DNA of 12,883 bases from Actinomycetes bacterium (GTDB lineage: Bacteria > Actinomycetota > Acidimicrobiia > Acidimicrobiales > Palsa-688): the NCBI GenBank assembly GCA_021816565.1, contig JAKAXN010000098.1, positions 1 through 12,883 on the forward strand, read 5' to 3'. A model generated the notes under the pieces. That model saw only the letters and a list, made by a program, of their open reading frames with translations, did not search any database and was not told where the DNA came from. The position numbers and the translations under genes are program-made. Positions 6,583 through 12,563 of the stretch are shown one piece after another (position 1 is the stretch's first letter; each line of letters starts with the position of its first letter).

Positions 6583-6777
6583 TCATGTCAGAGCGACCAG
6601 CGCCCGGTGGACGGCCTGCGTGGCGTCGGCGATACCCGTCGCCTCGCCGTCGCATCGGGCGGTCGCGTCGATCAGCAGGTCGTCGAGGACCTCTCCCACC
6701 TGACGCAGGTTCTGGATCACCGCCAGCCGTTGCATCCCCGCCAGCCGGTCCTCCGGTGCTCCGTACGCATCAGTCAT
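6583..6777 (-). CDS. Hypothetical 64-residue helical protein
   Basis: A short protein with regular amphipathic helical composition, including RLAGMQRLAVIQNLRQVGEV (11-30) and LDDLLIDATARCDGEA (31-46). It has no signal peptide or membrane segment and matches no family I recognise. ATG 6777 is supported by TAAACT ending 7 nt upstream, the same leaderless arrangement as neighbouring genes. It is divergent from the SRPBCC gene, with 60 bp between their starts. A small regulatory or adaptor protein is possible, but no function can be given. Confidence 0.6.
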   Translation of the reverse strand: MTDAYGAPEDRLAGMQRLAVIQNLRQVGEVLDDLLIDATARCDGEATGIADATQAVHRALVALT

Positions 6778-6784
6778 CCCCCAG

Positions 6785-6790
6785 AGTTTA
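6785..6790 (-). promoter_or_regulatory. -10 box (TAAACT) for the 64-residue gene
   Basis: On the minus strand TAAACT fits TANNNT and ends 7 nt before ATG 6777. It lies in the only noticeably AT-rich patch of the window (6785-6800). Confidence 0.5.
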
Positions 6791-6798
6791 GTGCTAAA
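6787..6798. promoter_or_regulatory. TTTAG-TG-CTAAA dyad in a divergent promoter region
   Basis: A perfect 5-bp inverted repeat with a 2-nt centre overlaps the minus-strand -10 box in the gap between the 64-residue gene and the SRPBCC gene. It may be a small operator that controls both directions. A dyad this short in an AT-rich patch can also arise by chance. Confidence 0.25.
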
Positions 6799-6837
6799 AA
6801 GTGGGCGCTAGCCGGCGGGTTGGGCCATCCTGATGGT

Positions 6838-7269
6838 GTGCCCCGCTACCTCACCTCCGTGACCACCCCGCTTCCCCCCGAGGAGGCCTTCGGGTACATG
6901 GCCTCATTCGACAACGTCGCCGAATGGGATCCCGGGGTGAGACGGGCCGAGCGGATCGGGACGGGCGAACCCGGATTGGGGAGCCGGTTCCGGGTGGTCG
7001 TCTCCTCCGCCGGACGGGAGATGCCGCTGCAGTACGAGATCACCGAGTTCGACCCGCCCCGGCAGGTCGTGCTCCTCGCCGAGACGGCCACGCTACGGTC
7101 CCTGGACCGGATCACCGTGCAGCCGGGCCCGGACGGGACGACGGTCACCTACGACGCCAGGCTCGAGTTGCTCGGCGTGCTACGCCTGTTCAACCCGGCA
7201 CTGGCGCTGGTGTTCAACCGCATCGGCGACCGGGCCGCGGCCGGCCTGCGGCGGGCGCTGCAGGCCTGA
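6838..7269 (+). CDS. SRPBCC (START-like, polyketide cyclase/dehydrase) family protein
   Basis: A 143-residue protein with the helix-grip layout of the SRPBCC superfamily: an initial strand RYLTSVTTPLPPEEAFGYMA (3-22), DNVAEWDPGVRRAERIG (about 25-41), the strand pair SRFRVVV and PLQYEITEFDPPRQVVLLAE, DRITVQPGPDGTTVTYDARLEL, and a long C-terminal helix over the pocket (DRAAAGLRRAL). These proteins bind hydrophobic ligands. Some are cyclases or dehydratases and many are of unknown role. GTG 6838 is chosen because the family starts directly at this first strand. Longer upstream frames overlap the divergent gene and read as non-native. CATCCT, 6 nt upstream, is only a weak -10. The gene converges with the coiled-coil gene across 22 bp. 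Confidence 0.8.
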   Translation: MPRYLTSVTTPLPPEEAFGYMASFDNVAEWDPGVRRAERIGTGEPGLGSRFRVVVSSAGREMPLQYEITEFDPPRQVVLLAETATLRSLDRITVQPGPDGTTVTYDARLELLGVLRLFNPALALVFNRIGDRAAAGLRRALQA

Positions 7270-7291
7270 TCACGCCAGCCCGAAGTGCCCC

Positions 7292-7807
7292 CTACTCCGG
7301 GCGGCGGCGACGATCGGCGTCAGCGACGGACCGCTGGTCCCGGGCATCGGCTCGCGCCCGGGCGGCCTCCCGTCGCTTCTCGGCCTGTCTGGCCTGGTCA
7401 CGGGTGATCTCGGTGAGGTCCTCCCGGTCGCCGGCGGCCAGGTCGCGGTCCTCGGCGGCCCAGATCCGGTCGACGGAGGCCCGGGACCGTTGGAGGGCCG
7501 CATCGCCCTCGCCGGACAGGCCCAGGTCCTCCCGCTGCCGGGCCTCGCGGTCGCGCTGCTCGGCGGCCCGATCCCTCTTCTCGGCCGCCAGATCCCGCTG
7601 CAGGGCCCTCTCGTGCACCAGCGCGGCCCGCTCGCGCTGAGCGGCGTCGCGCCCGTCGGCGAGAGCTTCCCTCTCGTCGGCGGCAGCTTCCCGCTCGTCG
7701 GCGGCGCGGTCGCGCTCGTCGGCGGCGCGGTCGCGCTCGTCGGCTAGGACATCGCGGGCGTCCGCGATGATTGCCCGCTCGGATATCTCGTCATGGCGGC
7801 CGGACAT
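7292..7807 (-). CDS. Highly charged heptad-repeat coiled-coil protein
   Basis: A 171-residue, very hydrophilic protein built largely from seven-residue units of the form ADERDRA. Clear units run from about residue 15 to 70 (ADARDVL, ADERDRA twice, ADEREAA, ADEREAL, ADGRDAA and weaker copies). The register then shifts by four residues (an 11-residue stutter), and the repeats resume through AEKRDRA and AEQRDRE at about 75-92. The C-terminal third is also Arg/Asp-rich but irregular. There is no enzymatic domain, signal or membrane segment. Similar charged repeats occur in actinobacterial proteins, sometimes attached to signalling domains such as GGDEF, but here the repeat stands alone. A long single alpha-helix or coiled-coil scaffold is likely. 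GTG 7813 is an alternative start. Confidence 0.65.
   Translation of the reverse strand: MSGRHDEISERAIIADARDVLADERDRAADERDRAADEREAAADEREALADGRDAAQRERAALVHERALQRDLAAEKRDRAAEQRDREARQREDLGLSGEGDAALQRSRASVDRIWAAEDRDLAAGDREDLTEITRDQARQAEKRREAARARADARDQRSVADADRRRRPE
7675..7744 (-). repeat. 21-bp tandem repeat encoding the heptads
   Basis: Two identical 21-bp units lie at 7696-7716 and 7717-7737, with a diverged unit at 7675-7695 and a 7-bp partial at 7738-7744. Each unit encodes one seven-residue block of the coiled-coil protein. The exact nucleotide identity of two units points to recent duplication by slippage or unequal recombination. Confidence 0.7.
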
Positions 7808-7930
7808 ACCCACGGGTTATTCCCACCCGGGCGGATGTTCTCCCAACCCCCGCGGGCCGCGGAGCTCCCGCCGCCCGCCGGCGGGGACGCCAACCTGGCA
7901 GACTCGCGGCGGCGCCCGCGGGGACGCCGG

Positions 7931-7935
7931 GGAGG
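7931..7935 (+). promoter_or_regulatory. RBS (GGAGG) for the intradiol dioxygenase
   Basis: GGAGG ends 9 nt before ATG 7945 and supports that start over in-frame codons further upstream, which would add 58 arginine-rich residues that overlap the divergent coiled-coil gene. Confidence 0.6.
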
Positions 7936-7944
7936 GCAGGGGCG

Positions 7945-8772
7945 ATGGGTGCGGTACCGGCAGACGGGGCGACCGTGCGGCGGCACACCGAGCGGGTGGC
8001 CGAGTCATTCGCCTCCGACGACCGGCTCGCGGAGATCGCCCGCGCCGCTGTCCGCCATCTGCACGCGTTCGTCGTGGAGGTGGGCCTCACCCGGGAGGAG
8101 TGGACGGCGGGCATCCGGTTCCTCACCGAGGTGGGCCGCACCTGCGACGACGTCCGGCAGGAGTTCGTCCTCCTCTCCGATGTGCTGGGCGTCTCGTCCC
8201 TGCTCGAGATGCTCAACGCTCCCGGCGTGGAGGGCACGTCACCGGCCACGGTGCTGGGACCGTTCTTCGTGGACGACAGCCCCGTCGTGGCCCCGGGCGG
8301 GACCATCGTGTCCGATCCGTCCACCGGAGGGGAACCGCTCGCCGTAACCGCTACGGTCGCCGACCCCGACGGTCGGCCGGTGGCCGGCGCCAGGGTGGAC
8401 GTGTGGCAGGTCCAGCCCGACGGTCGCTACGACATCGAGGTCGACCCCGGCCGGCGCAACCTGCGGGGACGGCTGACCACCGACGAGGAGGGCCGCTTCT
8501 CGTTCCGCACCGTCCGGCCGGTCGACTACACCATTCCCTCCGACGGTCCGGTCGGCTCGTTGCTGCACGCCACGCGACGCCATCCCTGGCGCCCCGCCCA
8601 TCTCCATGTGGCTATCACGGCCGACGGATACGAGCGTCTGGTGACCCACCTCTTCGATGCCGCATCCGGCTACCTGGACAGCGACGCCGTCTTCGCCGTC
8701 CGGGAGGGCCTGGTCACCGACCTGGGCGGCCCGGCCAGCCACTTCGACTTCGTGCTGGCCCCGGTCAGTTGA
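7945..8772 (+). CDS. Intradiol ring-cleavage dioxygenase (catechol/hydroxyquinol 1,2-dioxygenase type)
   Basis: A 275-residue non-haem iron(III) dioxygenase that opens a catechol ring between its two hydroxyls to give a muconate or maleylacetate. The N-terminal dimerisation domain (about 20-108) includes EEWTAGIRFLTEVGRTCDDV (51-70) and SPATVLGPFF (99-108). The catalytic domain holds WQVQPDGRYD (154-163), YTIPSDGPVG (195-204) and HPWRPAHLH (213-221). All four iron ligands are present as Y162, Y195, H219 and H221, with the same spacing as Tyr164, Tyr197, His221 and His223 of Nocardioides hydroxyquinol 1,2-dioxygenase. Catechol and hydroxyquinol cannot be told apart here, although the GPFF region looks hydroxyquinol-like. 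No muconate cycloisomerase or maleylacetate reductase lies nearby. It is divergent from the coiled-coil gene and converges with the flavin reductase gene. Confidence 0.88.
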   Translation: MGAVPADGATVRRHTERVAESFASDDRLAEIARAAVRHLHAFVVEVGLTREEWTAGIRFLTEVGRTCDDVRQEFVLLSDVLGVSSLLEMLNAPGVEGTSPATVLGPFFVDDSPVVAPGGTIVSDPSTGGEPLAVTATVADPDGRPVAGARVDVWQVQPDGRYDIEVDPGRRNLRGRLTTDEEGRFSFRTVRPVDYTIPSDGPVGSLLHATRRHPWRPAHLHVAITADGYERLVTHLFDAASGYLDSDAVFAVREGLVTDLGGPASHFDFVLAPVS

Positions 8773-8774
8773 CA

Positions 8775-8790
8775 CCGCCCGGCCGGGCGG
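8775..8790. terminator. Perfect 16-bp palindrome between convergent genes
   Basis: CCGCCC-GGCC-GGGCGG is a perfect palindrome in the 27-bp gap between the dioxygenase stop and the flavin reductase stop. It can form a 6-bp all-GC stem with a 4-nt loop on either strand, so it suits a bidirectional terminator. No T-run is present. Confidence 0.4.
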
Positions 8791-8799
8791 GGCGTCCGC

Positions 8800-9276
8800 C
8801 TAGGGAGCGAAGTTGCCGAACCCGCCCCGGTAGAAGAGCAGCGGTTGCCCGGGGCCGCTGTCCATCTCGATCACCTCGGCCACGACCAGATGGTGATCAC
8901 CGGCGTCGTGGACCGTGTGGACCCGGCAGTCGAGCCAGGCCAGAGCGCCGTGGAGGCGGGGGGCCCCGTTGACCGCCGGCGACCACCCGACTCCGGCGAA
9001 CTTGTCCGCTCCGCTGCGGGCGAAGGTCCGGGCCAGGGGCTCCTGGTCGGCGGCCAGGATGTTGATGCAGATGCTGCCGGTACTGGACACCCTGGGCCAG
9101 CTGGTGGAGGACTTGCCGGGCGCCAGGGCGACCAGCGGCGGCTCCAGCGACAGGCTGAAGAAGGACTGGCAGGTGAAGCCGGCCGGGCCGCTGTCGTGCA
9201 TGCCGGTGATCAGGACCACCCCGCTGGCGAAGTGCCCGAGCACCGCCCGGAACTGCCCCTGGTCCAGCCCGCTCAC
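8800..9276 (-). CDS. HsaB-type flavin reductase
   Basis: A 158-residue flavin reductase of the HpaC/HsaB/DIM6 family, which uses NAD(P)H to reduce free FMN or FAD for a separate monooxygenase. Typical blocks are FRAVLGHFASGVVLITG (9-25), GFTCQSFFSLSLEPPLVALA (33-52), ICINILAADQEPLARTFA (69-86), DKFAGVGW (91-98), LHGALAWLDC (108-117), GDHHLVVAEV (126-135) and LLFYRGGFG (146-154). It is slightly shorter than HsaB. The likely partner is the HsaA-like hydroxylase at 4739-5902, about 3 kb away and on the other strand. GTG 9276 overlaps the SDR stop as GTGA, so the two genes form one operon with translational coupling. The flavin reductase assignment is firm; the partnership is inferred. Confidence 0.85.
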   Translation of the reverse strand: MSGLDQGQFRAVLGHFASGVVLITGMHDSGPAGFTCQSFFSLSLEPPLVALAPGKSSTSWPRVSSTGSICINILAADQEPLARTFARSGADKFAGVGWSPAVNGAPRLHGALAWLDCRVHTVHDAGDHHLVVAEVIEMDSGPGQPLLFYRGGFGNFAP

Positions 9277-10061
9277 AGGTCGGGCAGGCCCAGCGGCAGG
9301 TTCGGAGCGGTCAGTCCCCCATCCACCTCGATGACCTTACCGGTGAGGAACGACCCGGCGTCCGACGCCAGGTAGACCACCGCGGCGGCGATGTCGTCGA
9401 CCCGGCCCAGCCGGCGCAACGGGGTCATCGACGTCATCGTGGCTCTCATCTCGTCGCTCAGCACGCTGCCGAGCGCGTCGGTCTCGATGGAGCCGGGGGC
9501 CACCGCATTGACCCTCACGCGCGGCGCCAGGTCGGCGGCCATCAGCTCGGTCAGATGGTCGAGGGCGGCCTTGGCCGTGCCGTAACCCACGTAGCCCCGG
9601 TCGCTCAGATGACCCACCGCCGAGCTGATGTTGACGACGGCCCCGCCCCCGCCCTCCAGCATCAGCGGGACGCACAGCTTGGTCAGCTCGAAAGCGGTGG
9701 TGACGTTCCAGTGGAATGCCGCCTCCAGGTAGCGGGCGCTGGTGTCGAGCAGCGGCCGGGGCATGGAACCCCCGACGTTGTTGACCACCACGTCCACCCG
9801 GCCGAAGGCGCTGCGGGCCCGCTCGACCAGCCCGCCCAGGTTGGCCAGGTCGCTGAGGTCGGCGGGCACCGTCTCCACGCGGCGCCCGGTGGAGTTCCGC
9901 ACCGAGGTTGCGAAGTCCTCGAGGGCCTCCGCCGAGCGGGCCGAGACGACGAGGTCGCAGCCGCACTCGGCCAGGGCCGCGGCGGTGGCCGCTCCGATAC
10001 CCCGGCTGGCGCCCGTTACCACGGCGACCCGGCCTTCCATCCTGAACAGATCGAGCAGCAC
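9273..10061 (-). CDS. SDR family NAD(P)-dependent oxidoreductase
   Basis: A 262-residue classical short-chain dehydrogenase. The cofactor motif is TGASRGIG (16-23), the structural NNVG is at 94-97, and the catalytic residues are S147, Y160 and K164 (YGTAK), with PGSIETD (189-195) and the C-terminal IEVDGGLTAPN (244-254). R42 in VVSARS, after the second strand, hints at NADP preference. Enzymes with this start (MLLDLFRMEGRVAVVTGAS) are common in actinobacterial sterol and fatty-acid catabolism, where they oxidise ring or side-chain hydroxyls. The substrate here is unknown. GTG 10061 is chosen because it gives the family-typical N-terminus and has TATGCT 8 nt upstream; a longer frame would run across the divergent promoter region. 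It is the first gene of an operon with the flavin reductase and is divergent from the second FAD dehydrogenase. Confidence 0.85.
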   Translation of the reverse strand: MLLDLFRMEGRVAVVTGASRGIGAATAAALAECGCDLVVSARSAEALEDFATSVRNSTGRRVETVPADLSDLANLGGLVERARSAFGRVDVVVNNVGGSMPRPLLDTSARYLEAAFHWNVTTAFELTKLCVPLMLEGGGGAVVNISSAVGHLSDRGYVGYGTAKAALDHLTELMAADLAPRVRVNAVAPGSIETDALGSVLSDEMRATMTSMTPLRRLGRVDDIAAAVVYLASDAGSFLTGKVIEVDGGLTAPNLPLGLPDL

Positions 10062-10069
10062 GGCGGCGA

Positions 10070-10075
10070 AGCATA
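10070..10075 (-). promoter_or_regulatory. -10 box (TATGCT) for the SDR-flavin reductase operon
   Basis: On the minus strand TATGCT, a good -10 match, ends 8 nt before GTG 10061. It predicts a leaderless or nearly leaderless operon transcript. Confidence 0.5.
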
Positions 10076-10156
10076 GGACCACCCGGTGACCTCCCGGCCC
10101 GCCTCTTGTCCCGAGCAACGGGACGGTGTACCCCTCCCGCCGGCCCGGCGGGGGCC

Positions 10157-10162
10157 TAGCGT
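10157..10162 (+). promoter_or_regulatory. Candidate -10 box (TAGCGT) for the second FAD dehydrogenase
   Basis: TAGCGT fits TANNNT and ends 8 nt before ATG 10171. Together with the minus-strand box at 10070-10075 it makes a compact 109-bp divergent promoter region. Confidence 0.4.
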
Positions 10163-10170
10163 TTCTCGCC

Positions 10171-11640
10171 ATGAGCCTGTCGGAGTCAACTGCGCCGATC
10201 CCGCCCCGCGCCGAGTCCGAGGTGGGCCACTGGGACGGCGAGGCCGATGTCGTGGTGGTGGGGTACGGGTGCGCCGGCGCCTCTGCGGCGATCGGCGCCC
10301 TGGAGGGTGGGTCGTCGGTGATCGTGCTGGAGCGGGCCGGGGCCGGCGGCGGGGCCAGCTCCATGGCCGGCGGGGAGATCTACATGGGGGGTGGGACCCC
10401 GGTGCAGAAGGCCTGCGGCTTCGACGACACCCCTCAGGCCATGTACGACTTCCTCATCGCTGCGACCGGAGCGTCGCCCAACGAGGGGAAGATCTCGCTC
10501 TACTGCGAGCGCAGCGTCGACCACTTCCATTGGCTGGTCGACTGCGGGGTGGTATTCAAGCCGTCGTTCTACGCGCTGCCCTGCTGGGAGCCGCCCACCG
10601 ACGACGGTCTGGTGTACACCGGCGGCGAGAACGCCTGGCCGTTCAACGAGATGGTCCCTCCCGCCCCCCGGGGGCACGTCCCGCAGATCCAGAACAAGCG
10701 CATCCTGGAGAAGTCCGGGGGATGGGAACTGATGCGCCACCTGTCGGGCACCGCCGAGGCCCGCGGCGCTCAGGTCCGTCCCGACAGCCGGGCCACCCGG
10801 CTGGTGGTCGCCCCCGACGGTTCGGTGGTGGGGGTGGCGGGCCGCAGCTTCGGGTCCGACTTCGCGCTGAGGGCCAGGCGCGGGGTCGTCCTGGCCACCG
10901 GCGGCTTCGCCGCCAACAAGGAGATGGTGGCTCTTCACGCCCCGGCCATCGCCGGCCAGATGGCTCTCGGCACCGACGGTGACGACGGATCGTCCATTCT
11001 GATGGGCCTCGGCGTCGGCGCCGCCGTCGCCCACATGGACGCCGCGGAGGCGGCCCTGCCCTCCACCCCGGCTCTGGTGTATCCCTCGGTACTGGTCAAC
11101 CGGGTCGGCCAGCGCTTCATCAACGAGGACACCTACTGCGGGAGGATCGGCCAGATGGCGGTGTTCCACCAGGGGGCCCGCTGCTATCTGGTTCTGGACG
11201 AGACCATCTTCGAGTCCGTGCCCGAGGGGGACCGCTGGGGTGCCCGTCCCACCTGGGTCGGCGAGACCGTGTCCGAGCTGGAGGCGGAGATGGGCTTGCC
11301 CGCCGGCTCCCTGCAGGCCACCGTGGAGCTGTACAACCGTCATGCCGAGCAGGGAGAGGACCCGCTGTTCCACAAGCGGGCCGAGTACCTCCGGCCGCTA
11401 CGGTCCCCCTTCGGGGCCATCGACCTGACCGGGGCCCCCTACGCCACCTTCACCCTCGGCGGCCTGGTCACCTCGACCGACGGGGAGGTGATCGGTCCGG
11501 GCGGGCTTCCCATCCCGGGCCTGTTCGCGGCGGGGAGGGCCACCTCCGGTATCCCGTCCTGGGGCTACGCCAGCGGTACCTCGCTCGGCGACGGGACGTT
11601 CTTCGGCCGCCGGGCCGGCCAGGCCGCGGCCCGGCGCTAG
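10171..11640 (+). CDS. FAD dehydrogenase, 3-ketosteroid delta4-(5alpha)-dehydrogenase-like
   Basis: A 489-residue FAD flavoprotein of the fumarate reductase/ketosteroid dehydrogenase superfamily. FAD contacts are VVVVGYGCAGASAA (27-40), E54 in VIVLERAG, GGGASSMAGGEIYMGGG (59-75), ATGGF (242-246) and GLFAAGRATSGIPSWGY (450-466). GYASGTSLGDGTFFGRRAG (465-483) holds Y466 and S468. From memory these coincide with catalytic Tyr466 and Ser468 of the Rhodococcus jostii delta4-(5alpha)-dehydrogenase, and Y322 in INEDTY would match its Tyr319. Such enzymes introduce the C4-C5 double bond into 5alpha-3-ketosteroids. The active-site pattern differs from the delta1-type Tyr-x3-Gly of the protein at 2060-3748, so the two paralogues probably have different reactions. 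ATG 10171 is chosen for fold, length and promoter spacing. The stop shares CTAG with the converging kinase gene. Confidence 0.72.
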   Translation: MSLSESTAPIPPRAESEVGHWDGEADVVVVGYGCAGASAAIGALEGGSSVIVLERAGAGGGASSMAGGEIYMGGGTPVQKACGFDDTPQAMYDFLIAATGASPNEGKISLYCERSVDHFHWLVDCGVVFKPSFYALPCWEPPTDDGLVYTGGENAWPFNEMVPPAPRGHVPQIQNKRILEKSGGWELMRHLSGTAEARGAQVRPDSRATRLVVAPDGSVVGVAGRSFGSDFALRARRGVVLATGGFAANKEMVALHAPAIAGQMALGTDGDDGSSILMGLGVGAAVAHMDAAEAALPSTPALVYPSVLVNRVGQRFINEDTYCGRIGQMAVFHQGARCYLVLDETIFESVPEGDRWGARPTWVGETVSELEAEMGLPAGSLQATVELYNRHAEQGEDPLFHKRAEYLRPLRSPFGAIDLTGAPYATFTLGGLVTSTDGEVIGPGGLPIPGLFAAGRATSGIPSWGYASGTSLGDGTFFGRRAGQAAARR

Positions 11641-12563
11641 CCGGGCCGGCCGGGTCCCGTCTCCGGGCGTCGCCGGGTCAGGGCATCCCGACCCAGGGCG
11701 AACGCCCCGAGGACCCCCGCGGCGGGCCCGAGGGCCGGCTCGACGATGTAGCGGTCGATGCCCTCCCCGAGGGCCGCCGAGTCCATGTAGCCGCCCATCA
11801 GGTCCCGTACCCGGGCCCGCACCGAGGCGAGAAGCCCCGGTACCGCCATGACCCCTCCGCCCATCACGACCATGTTGGGCGAGAGCACCAGCGCCAGGTT
11901 GGCCACGGCGGCAGCCAGGTACCGGCTCTCGAGGTCCCAGGCCGGGTGATCCGGCGGCAGGAGGCGGCCGGGCCGGCCCCAGCGGGCCTCCACGGCCGGT
12001 CCCGATGCCAGCCCCTCCAGGCAGTCCCGGTGGAACGGGCAGATCCCCTCGAAGGGATCCTCGACGTCGTGGGGGATCCGCATGTGGCCGATCTCGGGGT
12101 GTATCAGTCCGTGCAGCACCCGCCCGCCGATCACCGCTCCCCCCCCGATCCCGGTCCCCACCGTCACGTACACCACCACGTCCCGGTCCTGCCCGGCGCC
12201 CCACCGCCACTCTGCCAGGGCCGCCCCGTTGGTATCAGTGTCCACCGCCACGACGGTGCCCGGGAAGTGCCCGCGGAGCGCGGCCGGCCAGTCGAAGCCG
12301 GCCCAGCCCGGCTTGGGGGTCGGCCCCACCCGCCCGGTGGTCAGCTCGAGCGGGCCGAACGCGGCCACGCCCATGGCGGCCGGTCCCTCCGGGCAGCGCT
12401 GCCGCAGCCAGGCGGCCACCGAGGCGACCGTCCGCTCCGGCGTGGTGGTGGCCACCACGAACTTCTCCCCGTCGCGGACGTCCTCCCAGGCGCGCCCGAC
12501 GGCGCAGACGACCTTGGTGCCCCCTGCCTCTATAGCGGCGACCTGCCCGTCCCCTGGATTCAA
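11637..12563 (-). CDS. ROK family sugar kinase (fructokinase-like)
   Basis: A 308-residue ATP-dependent sugar kinase of the ROK family. The phosphate loop is AIEAGGTK (10-17), with Glu at the place most ROK members have Asp, as is usual in YdhR-type fructokinases. D110 in VDTDTNGAAL is the catalytic base. TVGTGIGGG (134-142) binds phosphate. HPEIGHM (155-161) with CPFHRDCLEGLASGPA (175-190) gives the zinc site H160, C175, H178 and C181. The probable reaction is phosphorylation of fructose or a related hexose. The start is TTG 12563 (the GGTK loop leaves little room for any later start), overlapping the ABC ATPase stop as TTGA. It is therefore in an operon with, and coupled to, a sugar-type importer ATPase, unrelated to the steroid-type genes. 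Confidence 0.85.
   Translation of the reverse strand: MNPGDGQVAAIEAGGTKVVCAVGRAWEDVRDGEKFVVATTTPERTVASVAAWLRQRCPEGPAAMGVAAFGPLELTTGRVGPTPKPGWAGFDWPAALRGHFPGTVVAVDTDTNGAALAEWRWGAGQDRDVVVYVTVGTGIGGGAVIGGRVLHGLIHPEIGHMRIPHDVEDPFEGICPFHRDCLEGLASGPAVEARWGRPGRLLPPDHPAWDLESRYLAAAVANLALVLSPNMVVMGGGVMAVPGLLASVRARVRDLMGGYMDSAALGEGIDRYIVEPALGPAAGVLGAFALGRDALTRRRPETGPGRPG

Noticed and set aside
6789..6797. Half of a CIRCE (HrcA) heat-shock operator, TAGTGCTAA
   Set aside because: The second half is absent at the required 9-nt spacing and neither neighbour is a chaperone gene.
7490..7747. Plus-strand Val/Ala/Leu/Gly repeat frame that looks like a membrane protein
   Set aside because: It is the reverse reading of the 21-bp repeats that encode the coiled-coil protein on the minus strand.
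10186..11373. Minus-strand open frame opposite the second FAD dehydrogenase
   Set aside because: The product lacks any recognisable fold and the sense gene is convincing.
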